NCBI RefSeq assembly: GCF_003287955.1
Contig: NZ_QMKP01000009.1
Span: 1 to 64,000 of the forward strand
Length of the DNA: 64,000 bases
Source: Arthrobacter sp. AQ5-06
GTDB taxonomy: Bacteria; Actinomycetota; Actinomycetes; Actinomycetales; Micrococcaceae
Direction of reading: 5' to 3'
Part shown: positions 53,014 through 60,660 of the stretch, in pieces
Numbering within the stretch: the stretch's first letter is position 1
Layout: every line of letters starts with the position of its first letter
The notes under the pieces: model-generated
The model's input: only the letters and a program-made list of their open reading frames with translations
What the model was told of the DNA's origin: nothing
The model's database searches: none
Translations under genes and position numbers: made by a program

Positions 53014-54617
53014 ACATCGCAAGCTTTGCCCCGCTCGCCGTCGTACTTCCCATCCTCGGTGCCGCACTGGCCTTCCTGCTGATCCGGCACTCCAGCGCCC
53101 AGCGCGCCGTGAGCATCGCTGTGCTGTCTCTGACGCTCCTTCTTGAGTGCGCCCTGCTGGCTTCGGTCTGGGACGGCGGAACCGCCGCTGTGCACATCGG
53201 TGGCTGGTTGCCGCCGTGGGGCATCACGATGGTGGTGGACCAGTTCTCGTCGCTCATGCTGGTGGTGTCGTCCGCCGTCAGCCTCGCTGTGCTGGTGTAC
53301 GCCACCGGTCAGGGCATGGCCGACGGCGACCAGGACGCTCCGGTGTCGATCTTCCACCCGACCTACCTGATCCTGGTGGCGGGTGTGTCCAACGCGTTCC
53401 TGTCCGGGGACCTCTTCAACCTGTACGTCGGCTTCGAGATCCTGCTGACGGCAAGCTATGTGCTGATGACACTGGGTGGAACCGGTGCCCGAATCCGCGC
53501 CGGAGTTACGTACGTGGTGGTCTCCGTGGTGTCCTCGGTGCTGTTCCTGATCTCCATCGCCATGGTCTACGGCGCCACCGGAACCGTCAACATGGCCGAC
53601 CTCGCCATCAAGCTAGCGGACCTGGACGACGGAACCCAGACCCTGCTGCACGTGATGCTCCTGGTGGCATTCGGGATCAAGGCGGCCGTGTTCCCACTGT
53701 CGTTCTGGCTGCCTGACTCCTACCCCACGGCACCGGCGCCGGTCACGGCCGTGTTCGCCGGCCTGTTGACTAAAGTCGGTGTCTACGCGATGGTGCGCAC
53801 GGAAACCCTGCTCTTCCCCGGGGACAGCCTGAACACTCCGCTGATGGTGGCGGCGCTGCTGACCATGGTGGTCGGAATCCTAGGCGCCTTGGCCCAGAAC
53901 GACATCAAACGTCTGTTGTCCTTCACCCTGGTGAGCCACATCGGCTACATGGTGTTCGGCCTGGCGATGTCCTCGGTGGCGGGTCTGGGCGCCGCCGTGT
54001 TCTACGTGGCCCACCACATCACCATCCAGACCAGTCTCTTCCTGGTCACAGGCCTGATCGAACGCCGCGGCGGCAGTTCCTCCGTGGACCGGCTGGCAGG
54101 CCTCGCCAAGCTGTCACCCATGCTTGCCCTGCTCTTCTTTGTCCCCGCCATGAACCTGGCCGGGATCCCGCCGTTCTCCGGGTTCCTGGGGAAAGTGGGG
54201 CTCATCCAGGCGGGCGTCGAACTCGGCACGCCTTTGGCCTACGCCCTGGTGATCGGCGGCGTGGTCACCAGCCTCCTGACCCTGCTTGCTGTTGCGAGGG
54301 TCTGGAACCGCGCCTTCTGGCGCAAGCCCTCCGATGCTGAGCACCCGGACCCGGTCCTGCTGGCTGAGCCCGAAGACTCGGACACCGGCAGCCGGGCCGG
54401 CCGCAGCAACGTCACGCTGCTGCCCCGCACCATGGTGGGTTCAACCCTGGGCCTGGTGGTGCTTGGCGTGTCACTCACCGTCTTCGCGGGCCCGCTGTTC
54501 GCAGTCTCCGACCAGGCCGCCCACGAAATGCTGGACAGGTCCGCCTATATCCAGGCCGTGCTGGGCGAGGACACGCCAATTCCCCCGCTGGCCCTGAAAG
54601 ACGGAGGGGGCAAATGA
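53010..54617 (+). CDS. mrpD: Mrp antiporter subunit D
   Basis: 535 residues, the NuoN-like membrane subunit, with DLFNLYVGFEILLTASYVL and the proton-channel helix FGIKAAVFPLSFWLPDSYPT. It carries a conserved lysine and glutamate in the channel. The start is GTG overlapping the previous stop (GTGA); the end overlaps mrpE (ATGA). An acidic loop after the last helices is rich in Asp and Glu. Confidence 0.96.
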   Translation: MNIASFAPLAVVLPILGAALAFLLIRHSSAQRAVSIAVLSLTLLLECALLASVWDGGTAAVHIGGWLPPWGITMVVDQFSSLMLVVSSAVSLAVLVYATGQGMADGDQDAPVSIFHPTYLILVAGVSNAFLSGDLFNLYVGFEILLTASYVLMTLGGTGARIRAGVTYVVVSVVSSVLFLISIAMVYGATGTVNMADLAIKLADLDDGTQTLLHVMLLVAFGIKAAVFPLSFWLPDSYPTAPAPVTAVFAGLLTKVGVYAMVRTETLLFPGDSLNTPLMVAALLTMVVGILGALAQNDIKRLLSFTLVSHIGYMVFGLAMSSVAGLGAAVFYVAHHITIQTSLFLVTGLIERRGGSSSVDRLAGLAKLSPMLALLFFVPAMNLAGIPPFSGFLGKVGLIQAGVELGTPLAYALVIGGVVTSLLTLLAVARVWNRAFWRKPSDAEHPDPVLLAEPEDSDTGSRAGRSNVTLLPRTMVGSTLGLVVLGVSLTVFAGPLFAVSDQAAHEMLDRSAYIQAVLGEDTPIPPLALKDGGGK

Positions 54618-55159
54618 GCCGCCGGCGGATTTCCCTGCGCCAGGAGCTGCCCCTGCTGGTGTGGCTGGTGATTGTCTGGGGCGCCCTGTGGCAGGACTTC
54701 AGCCCCGGCAACCTGCTCTTCGGTGCGTTACTGGCCGTGCTCGTGGCCCGGATGTTCTACCTGCCGCCGGTAGAGCTCAGCGGCCGTTTCAACACTCTTT
54801 ACGCCGTGCCATTTGCCCTTCGTTTCCTGGGCAGGGTGGCGGCAGCCAGCGTTGAGGTCATGTATCTGGCTGCTGTCCGCGGCCCGCGGGTCATCAACGC
54901 CGTCGTCGCGGTGTCGTTGCGGAGCCACCAGGACCTGATGGTCACCGCCACCGGGCACGTGATTTCGCTGATCCCGGGTTCCCTGGTGGTGGAGGTGGAC
55001 CGGTCAACGTCCACCCTGTACCTCCATACGCTCAACGTCAGCAGCCCGGACGAGGTCGAGAACCTGCGCAAGGAAGTCCGCTCCATCGAAGCGGGCCTGA
55101 TCAGGATCATGGGCACCCGCGAAGAACTCGAAGCAATCCGGCAGGAGGCCGCAGCATGA
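54614..55159 (+). CDS. mrpE: Mrp antiporter subunit E
   Basis: 181 residues, the accessory membrane subunit with two or three N-terminal helices (LPLLVWLVIVWGALWQDFSP) and a soluble part ending in a Glu-rich helix. The conserved VTATGHVISLIPGSLVVEVD is present. It overlaps mrpD (ATGA) and mrpF (ATGATG). Confidence 0.93.
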   Translation: MSRRRISLRQELPLLVWLVIVWGALWQDFSPGNLLFGALLAVLVARMFYLPPVELSGRFNTLYAVPFALRFLGRVAAASVEVMYLAAVRGPRVINAVVAVSLRSHQDLMVTATGHVISLIPGSLVVEVDRSTSTLYLHTLNVSSPDEVENLRKEVRSIEAGLIRIMGTREELEAIRQEAAA

Positions 55160-55434
55160 TGCAGACCGTCCTGGCTGTCACGGCAGTCATTCTTTCGTTG
55201 GCAGCGGCAGGAGCCATCATCAGGATCTCCCGCGGCCCGTCGCTGCTGGACAGGGTGCTGGCCTCCGACGTCCTGCTCGCGATCCTCGGCGCGGCCCTGT
55301 GCATCGACATGGCCGTCAACCGGCACCTCAACAACCTGATGCTGCTGGTGGCGCTGTCCATCGTCGGCTTCATCGGTTCGGTGACCGTTGCGCGCTTCGT
55401 GGCCGACCGGCGGGAGCAAGCCAATGAATCCTGA
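55156..55434 (+). CDS. mrpF: Mrp antiporter subunit F
   Basis: 92 residues with three helices (AVILSLAAAGAIIRI and others) and the conserved RGPSLLDRVLASD. The start overlaps the end of mrpE; either of two adjacent ATGs (55156 or 55159) may be used. Confidence 0.93.
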   Translation: MMQTVLAVTAVILSLAAAGAIIRISRGPSLLDRVLASDVLLAILGAALCIDMAVNRHLNNLMLLVALSIVGFIGSVTVARFVADRREQANES

Positions 55435-55843
55435 GGCCAGCGTGGTTGATAACGTCATCGATACCGTGTCGGCGGTGTTCCTGGTGGTGGGTGCCCTCAT
55501 GTCGCTCGCCGCCGCCGTTGGACTGCTCCGATTCCCGGACCTGCTGAGCCGCATGCACGCGGCCACCAAGCCCCAGGTGCTGGGGCTGTTCCTGCTCCTG
55601 GCGGCCATCGGCCTGCAGCTACGCACCTGGTGGGTGTGGCCGGTGCTGCTGGTGGCCTGGATTTTCCAGCTGCTGACCGTGCCGGTTTCCGCCCATATGG
55701 TGGGCCGCGCCGGTTACCGTACCAAACACCTGCACCGGGAGCTGCTCAGCTCCGATGAACTCGATGCCGTGGTTCAGAAGGCCGCTCAATCGGCCCGGGA
55801 CGAGTCATCCCGGGATGAAGCGTCCGACGGCGGCCGCCCCTAA
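55424..55843 (+). CDS. mrpG: Mrp antiporter subunit G
   Basis: 139 residues with three helices and the conserved GLLRFPDLLSRMHAATKPQ. The ATG at 55424 overlaps mrpF by 11 bases and is the last gene of the operon. The C-terminal ~30 residues are charged and variable. Confidence 0.93.
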   Translation: MNPEASVVDNVIDTVSAVFLVVGALMSLAAAVGLLRFPDLLSRMHAATKPQVLGLFLLLAAIGLQLRTWWVWPVLLVAWIFQLLTVPVSAHMVGRAGYRTKHLHRELLSSDELDAVVQKAAQSARDESSRDEASDGGRP

Positions 55844-55858
55844 CGTCCCGCCCCCGCG

Positions 55859-55922
55859 TGAGTTTTTGTCCAGATAACACGGTTTGCCGTCGGTTAGAGG
55901 CCGTTATCTGGACAAAAACTCA
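55859..55922. repeat. Long inverted repeat after the Mrp operon
   Basis: Two exact 20-base arms, tgagtttttgtccagataac (55859-55878) and its complement (55903-55922), enclose a 24-nt loop. It lies between two convergent genes (mrpG and the DUF4235 gene) and can act as a bidirectional terminator, with T runs on both sides. The arms have the same overall design as the inner arms of the palindrome at 23381-23437. Confidence 0.9.
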
Positions 55923-55934
55923 AGGGTGATGCGG

Positions 55935-56198
55935 TTAGACGATGTCCTGGGACTTGGCGAAGCGGCTGATGGCTCGCTGCGTGCCGCGGTTGGCGAGCAC
56001 CTGGATGATGGTACTGACCGAGGCCGAAATGAGCGCGAAAGTCAGCGCCGAGCGGAGGCTCGTGGGGGTGTCTTCGTCCTTGCCGGTGGGAGGCTTCCTG
56101 CCGGTGGACTTTTCCCATACGGTATTCACCATCTTGGTGCCGACCAATCCGGCGCCGATGCTGATTCCAGTGCCGAGCAGCTTGATGAACAGGTTCAT
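55935..56198 (-). CDS. DUF4235 membrane protein
   Basis: 87 residues with two hydrophobic segments (LFIKLLGTGISIGAGLVGTK and FALISASVSTIIQVLANRG), an N-in or C-in hairpin. It matches the small actinobacterial DUF4235 family; no function is known. AAGGAG lies eight bases before the ATG. It begins after the UPF0303 gene on the same strand, about 40 bases apart. Confidence 0.9.
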   Translation of the reverse strand: MNLFIKLLGTGISIGAGLVGTKMVNTVWEKSTGRKPPTGKDEDTPTSLRSALTFALISASVSTIIQVLANRGTQRAISRFAKSQDIV

Positions 56199-56239
56199 TC
56201 GTTGAACTCCTTGTGAGCGGATCCGGGACTGTCTTTAGC

Positions 56240-56782
56240 CTAACCCGGCCGCATGGACTCCAGAATCTCCCGCAGGGCTTCCACCACGAGATCGTGGTCC
56301 TGTTGCTGGGGCAGGCCCGAGACCGTCACCGTGGCCACGGCGCCCACGCCGGCGACGTAGACGGGGAAGGAACCGCCGTGCGGGGCGTAGGTGGACTCGT
56401 CAAACCAGCCATGTTCCTCGATCCGGCCTCCGTGCAGCCTGCCGCGGAGTCCCACCAGCAACGACGGGACCTCGTACCTGGCGGCGGTGCGCTGCTTGGC
56501 CCGGATCCAGTGCTCGTTGTCAGGGGTGGCGCCGTCCAAGGCCACGTGGAACAGGACCTGGTCACCCTTGGTGATGTCGATCGCGATGGGCAGTCTTCGG
56601 CTCTTGCCGAGTTCCACCAGCAGCAGCCCCAGATTGAGGGAATCATCCTTGGTGAATCGGGGGAACTGCAGCTCGCTGATCTCGCCGTCGATCCTGGCGA
56701 TCAGGGCCTCGAGCAGCCCCTCCGGCTGGGGCACTCTCGAATCGGGATTGAACGCGGTCACAGTCGGGTTGTTGGCAGCCAT
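56240..56782 (-). CDS. UPF0303/HbpS-like protein (heme-binding family)
   Basis: 180 residues. It matches the UPF0303 branch of the GlcG/HbpS fold (LLLVELGKSRRLPIAIDITK, YAPHGGSFPVYVAGVGAVAT). HbpS in Streptomyces binds heme and senses redox stress; other UPF0303 proteins have unknown roles. The start could be the TTG at 56791, but ATG at 56782 is more ordinary. No ribosome binding site is obvious. Confidence 0.85.
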   Translation of the reverse strand: MAANNPTVTAFNPDSRVPQPEGLLEALIARIDGEISELQFPRFTKDDSLNLGLLLVELGKSRRLPIAIDITKGDQVLFHVALDGATPDNEHWIRAKQRTAARYEVPSLLVGLRGRLHGGRIEEHGWFDESTYAPHGGSFPVYVAGVGAVATVTVSGLPQQQDHDLVVEALREILESMRPG

Positions 56783-56844
56783 GGCCCACAATCTACCCCG
56801 CCCGCGGTGTAAACTGGATCACGCCCATCAGGGCAGATTTATTA

Positions 56845-56967
56845 CGACAGGGGAGCGCCGCCGTCGGACATCACTGGCATTGCCAGGGAACCGCAGGCGG
56901 GCGCTGAGAGTGCGGACAGCCGCAGACCCTCGAACCTGATCCGGTTAGTACCGGCGTAAGGGAGTCG
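56845..56967 (+). ncRNA. TPP riboswitch (THI element)
   Basis: The conserved core is clear: ggggagc at the 5' side, gctgagagtgcgg and gcagaccctcgaacctgatc in the middle, and taagggag at the 3' side. The closing stem P1 pairs cgac (56845-56848) with gtcg (56964-56967). A variable P3 insertion lies between. It binds thiamine pyrophosphate and controls the YkoEDC transporter downstream. Confidence 0.96.
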
Positions 56968-57020
56968 AGTTCTCGGAGTGTCCGGAAACGGCGGCAGCGC
57001 CGCACACCGGGGCACTTTCC

Positions 57021-57039
57021 CCTCCTGTTCCTCAGGAGG
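57021..57039 (+). promoter_or_regulatory. Hairpin covering the ykoE ribosome binding site
   Basis: The anti-SD strand cctcctg (57021-57027) pairs exactly with caggagg (57033-57039), which contains the ribosome binding site of the gene starting at 57046; the loop is ttcct. It is the natural expression platform for the TPP riboswitch, so thiamine pyrophosphate probably blocks translation rather than transcription. Confidence 0.85.
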
Positions 57040-57045
57040 ACAAAA

Positions 57046-57696
57046 ATGACAACTGCAGCAATCAAAAAGACTGGCAATACCTGGCGCGTTGTGGACATCG
57101 TGGTGGCGGCGCTCATCGCCATCACCGGCGGCGTGATCTTCTGGGCCTGGTCCCAGGGCGCCGGCATCATTTCCGCCCCCATGAACGCCGTTTACCCCCC
57201 GCTGACCGGCCTGATCGCCGGCGGCTGGATGATCCCGGCTGTGCTGGGCATGCTCATCATCCGCAAGCCCGGCGCGGCGCTCTTCTGCGAAGCGGTGGCC
57301 GCCACCGGCGAACTCATCATGGGCTCGCAGTACGGCGCCACGGTGCTGATCTCCGGAATCCTGCAGGGCCTGGGCGCCGAACTGGTGTTCTTCCTGCTGG
57401 TGTACGGCAACTTCCGGTTCAAGTCCTTCCTGCACCAGAAGTACAACCTCATCGCCGCGCTGCTGGCCGGTGCCGGCGCCGGACTATTCTGCGGCCTCAA
57501 TGATTCCTTCCTGCCGTGGGGCTGGAACATCGCCTACGAGCCCGGCGACAAGCTCGCGTACATCGTGTTCTGCACCATCTCCGGCGCCGTGATTGCGGGC
57601 GCTTTGTCCTGGATCGCCACCCGCGGCCTGGCCAAGACCGGTGTACTGAGCTCGTTCGCGTCCCGGAAGGCAGCTTCGGAGCCCGTCTTCAACTGA
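57046..57696 (+). CDS. ykoE: ECF transporter substrate-binding protein YkoE
   Basis: 216 residues with about six helices. It is the YkoE-type S component of an energy-coupling-factor transporter, and members take up the thiamine precursor HMP or thiamine. Typical sequences are DIVVAALIAITGGVIFWAWS, the long segment LMIIRKPG-like LIIRKPGAALFCEAVAATGE, and GLGAELVFFLLVYGNFRFKS. The riboswitch upstream supports a thiamine-related substrate. It is coupled to the ATPase gene by a one-base overlap (TGATG). Confidence 0.92.
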   Translation: MTTAAIKKTGNTWRVVDIVVAALIAITGGVIFWAWSQGAGIISAPMNAVYPPLTGLIAGGWMIPAVLGMLIIRKPGAALFCEAVAATGELIMGSQYGATVLISGILQGLGAELVFFLLVYGNFRFKSFLHQKYNLIAALLAGAGAGLFCGLNDSFLPWGWNIAYEPGDKLAYIVFCTISGAVIAGALSWIATRGLAKTGVLSSFASRKAASEPVFN

Positions 57697-59327
57697 TGAC
57701 CGCTTCCGACGCCGGCGCTTCCGGCGTGCGCCCCGCCGCAGTGTCCGCCCGTGGCTGGGGCTGGCGGCATGCCGGACGTTCCGCCCCCGCCGTCCATGGG
57801 CTCGACCTTGACATCGCTCCTGGCGAGCGGGTGCTGCTGCTGGGCCCTTCGGGCGCGGGCAAGTCAACCCTGCTGCACGCGCTCGCGGGGGTCCTTGGAG
57901 ATGAAGGGGACGACGCCGACGAAACCGGTTCGCTGCTGATCGACGGTGTGGTGCCACGCGGGCAGCGCGGCCGCTCGGGGCTGATGCAGCAGGACCCCGA
58001 AACGCAGGTGGTTCTTTCTCGCCTGGGTGACGACGTCGCCTTCGGCGCCGAGAACCTCGCCGTTCCGCGGGACGAGATCTGGCGGCGGGTCCATGAAGCG
58101 CTCGACGACGTCGGGCTGCGAAGTGCGGGCGGCGGCGCTGACGGCAGAGCTGGTTTGGACGCCGACGGCGGGCCGGATGCCGCCGGGCTCCCGCTGGACC
58201 ACCCGACGTCGGCCCTTTCCGGCGGGCAGAAGCAGCGCCTGGCTCTGGCTGGCATCCTCGCGATGCGGCCCGGGCTGATCCTGCTGGACGAGCCCACCGC
58301 AAACCTCGATCCCGACGGTGTGCTGGAAGTCCGGGACGCTGTGGGCCGCTGCCTGGACAAAACCGGCGCCACACTCGTTGTGGTGGAGCACCGAGTGTCG
58401 GTCTGGAAGGACCTGGTGGACCGGATTGTGGTGCTGCAGCCGGGCTCGTCAGCGGGCTCCGCTGGAAGTTCCGCCGTTACTTCCGCAGTCCTGCTGGACG
58501 GGCCGCCGGACCAGGTGCTTGCGGAGGCGCGGGACATGCTGATCGGCGCGGGCGTCTGGGTGCCGGGGTATGTCCCGGCCACCCGCCGCCGCACTTCCGC
58601 AGGCTCCGGCGACCTGCTGCTGGCCGCCGAGGACCTGGCAGTCTCCCGCGAGCGCCCGCGGCGCCGCGGCTTCCGGACCATCCCGCCCGTGCCGGTGCAG
58701 TCGGGCGTCACCGCCCAGGTCCGTTCCGGCCATGCCCTCGCCGTTACGGGGCCTAATGGCGCCGGCAAGTCAACGTTTGCGCTGACGATCGCCGGACTTT
58801 TGGCGCCGGTGGCGGGAAAGGTGTCCGCCGCCGTCGAGCTTTCCGAGGGTGCCGGGATCGATCCCTTCAAATGGAAAGCCAACCAGCTGATTTCCCGCAT
58901 CGGAACCGTGTTCCAGGAACCCGAGCACCAGTTCGTTACCGGCCGCGTGCTGGACGAACTGATGTTCGGTCCGCGGCATCTGGGGCATGGCGAGGAGCGG
59001 GTTGATGAGCTGCTGGAACGGCTGCGACTGACGCACCTGGTGGACGCCAATCCGTATACGTTGTCCGGCGGCGAAAAGCGGCGCCTGTCGGTGGCCACGG
59101 TCTTGGCTGCCCACCCGCGTGTGCTGGTGCTGGATGAGCCGACCTTCGGCCAGGACGCCAACACCTGGGCCGAGCTCGCATCCTTCCTCACGGAATTGCT
59201 CGACGCCGGGACCTCCGTGGTTTCCGTGACGCACGACCAGGAATTCAGCGCCGTCCTGGGCGGGGCCGAACTGCGGCTTGGCCCGGCCTCGCGGGGCGGG
59301 GCTCGGCAGGAAGCAGGTGCGGCATGA
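57696..59327 (+). CDS. ykoD: Duplicated ECF ATPase YkoD
   Basis: 543 residues with two complete ABC ATPase domains. Domain 1 has Walker A GPSGAGKST (~51-59), signature LSGGQKQRLALAGILAM and Walker B LILLDEPTANLD. Domain 2 (from about residue 310) has GPNGAGKST, TLSGGEKRRLSVATVLA and VLVLDEPTFGQD. This is the fused A1-A2 ATPase of the YkoEDC type. The frame runs on from 57516, but the ATG at 57696 overlaps the YkoE stop. Confidence 0.94.
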   Translation: MTASDAGASGVRPAAVSARGWGWRHAGRSAPAVHGLDLDIAPGERVLLLGPSGAGKSTLLHALAGVLGDEGDDADETGSLLIDGVVPRGQRGRSGLMQQDPETQVVLSRLGDDVAFGAENLAVPRDEIWRRVHEALDDVGLRSAGGGADGRAGLDADGGPDAAGLPLDHPTSALSGGQKQRLALAGILAMRPGLILLDEPTANLDPDGVLEVRDAVGRCLDKTGATLVVVEHRVSVWKDLVDRIVVLQPGSSAGSAGSSAVTSAVLLDGPPDQVLAEARDMLIGAGVWVPGYVPATRRRTSAGSGDLLLAAEDLAVSRERPRRRGFRTIPPVPVQSGVTAQVRSGHALAVTGPNGAGKSTFALTIAGLLAPVAGKVSAAVELSEGAGIDPFKWKANQLISRIGTVFQEPEHQFVTGRVLDELMFGPRHLGHGEERVDELLERLRLTHLVDANPYTLSGGEKRRLSVATVLAAHPRVLVLDEPTFGQDANTWAELASFLTELLDAGTSVVSVTHDQEFSAVLGGAELRLGPASRGGARQEAGAA

Positions 59328-60118
59328 GGGATGCCCTGACCCTCCGCGGCAACCACGCGCTGTTGACGCGCGCCAACCCGTTGGCTAAGTTCGCCGTCGT
59401 ATTCCTCATCACCTTGGTGCTGGCGCTCTCCATCGACTGGGTGTCCGCCACCACCGCGCTCGTTGCCGAGTTGGCGCTTTTCCCCCTGGCCGGCCTCACC
59501 CTGCGCCTGTTGTGGCAGCGCGGCTGGCCGCTCATCATCGCGGCAGCCCTGGGCGGCTGGAGCACGGCGATCGTCGCGGCGGACAGCGGCGCTGTACTGC
59601 TCGACGTCGGGATCTGGTCCATCAGCGAAGGTTCCCTCCAGCTGGGTATCGGTTTTATGCTGCGCGGACTCGCGATTGCCCTGCCGGCGATCCTGCTCAT
59701 GACCTGCACAGACCCCACCGACCTCGCCGATGCGCTGGCCCAGAAGGCCCGGCTGCCGCACCGGTTTGTCCTTGGCACGCTGGCCGCGATGCGGCTGGTG
59801 GGACTTATGGCCGAGGAATGGCAGACCATCGGCATGGCTCGGCGGGCCCGCGGAGTCGGCTCGCAAGGCAGCCCGCTGCAACGGCTGCGGGCCACACTCG
59901 GGCAGAGCTTTGGGCTCCTGGTCCAGGCCATCCGCCGCGCGTCCCGGCTGGCCATCACCATGGAAGCACGCGGTTTTGGCGCCGGGCAGCGGACGTGGGC
60001 CCGGGAATCCACGTATTCGCCGCTGGACGCCTGGGTGCTGGTGGGCGGCGTGCTGATCGCGGCGACTGCTGTGGTTGCCGCGGCCGGGATGGGAACCTGG
60101 AACTTCGTCTGGCGTTAG
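59324..60118 (+). CDS. ykoC: ECF transporter transmembrane protein YkoC (EcfT)
   Basis: 264 residues with about five or six helices. The EcfT coupling motif (MARRARGVGSQG, about 183-194) contacts the ATPase. It closes the YkoEDC operon; its ATG overlaps the YkoD stop (ATGA). Confidence 0.92.
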   Translation: MRDALTLRGNHALLTRANPLAKFAVVFLITLVLALSIDWVSATTALVAELALFPLAGLTLRLLWQRGWPLIIAAALGGWSTAIVAADSGAVLLDVGIWSISEGSLQLGIGFMLRGLAIALPAILLMTCTDPTDLADALAQKARLPHRFVLGTLAAMRLVGLMAEEWQTIGMARRARGVGSQGSPLQRLRATLGQSFGLLVQAIRRASRLAITMEARGFGAGQRTWARESTYSPLDAWVLVGGVLIAATAVVAAAGMGTWNFVWR

Positions 60119-60196
60119 TTCTATTTTGCGGGGCCAGCGCTGGTCAATACTTTCAGCCCGGCCTGGTCAGCCTGCTCAGGGGGAACATAGGCCCGG

Positions 60197-60424
60197 TCAG
60201 CGGGACCGCAGTGGTGCGGCCCGATCGAACCTCTCACGCGTCAGGAACGCCAGCTGGGCTTCCTTTTCAGCCAGCTGGATGACGGGTCCCAGCTCGAAGC
60301 ACGTGGCGAGCCGCGGCAGGGCTTTGGTGTTACGGGCATCCGGCTCCACCACGATCCTGTCCTTTCCCGGCACGGAGAACATGTAATGGATCAGGGACGT
60401 GGCGAGCCGCGGCGTGAAGTGCAG
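60197..60424 (-). pseudogene. Remnant of a siderophore N-acyltransferase (MbtK/IucB-like GNAT)
   Basis: About 75 codons of coding sequence, ending with a normal stop at 60197 but without a start. The segments FTPRLATSLIHYMFSVPGKD, IVVEPDARNTKAL and QLAFLTRERF are the C-terminal GNAT region of the lysine N-acyltransferases of hydroxamate siderophore pathways. The 5' three-fifths of the gene are missing; the break is close to 60424, where another siderophore remnant starts. Confidence 0.75.
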
Positions 60425-60426
60425 GA

Positions 60427-60549
60427 CGGGCCGGACTCTGGGTGGCCTGCGAGGCGTCCAGTACGCGTGCCATCGTCAAGCACCTGCGCAAGGTCCTTGG
60501 TGCGGACAAGCAGCAGATCAACGCGTTGGGGTACTGGCTGGTGACTTAG
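60427..60549 (+). pseudogene. Remnant of a siderophore-interacting protein (SIP, FAD ferric reductase)
   Basis: About 40 codons in frame before a stop at 60547-60549. The tail LWVACEASSTRAIVKHLRKV and ADKQQINALGYWLVT corresponds to the end of SIP-type NAD(P)H ferric-siderophore reductases, which close with a GYWR-like segment. The remaining gene is absent. The fragment begins only a few bases from the acyltransferase remnant on the other strand. Confidence 0.7.
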
Positions 60550-60660
60550 CACCCCGCCACGGGCGTGTCGAATATCGCATGGAGTGGGTATTCTTGCCGC
60601 CACGCAGCGCGATGGGGGCAAATTGCCCTTCCAGTAGCTCATCTGTGATATTTTTTTCTT

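Noticed and set aside
57689..59881. 730-codon open frame opposite the YkoD/YkoC genes
   Set aside because: It is Ser/Arg/Pro-rich low-complexity sequence with no domain, and the plus-strand ABC ATPase motifs are unmistakable.
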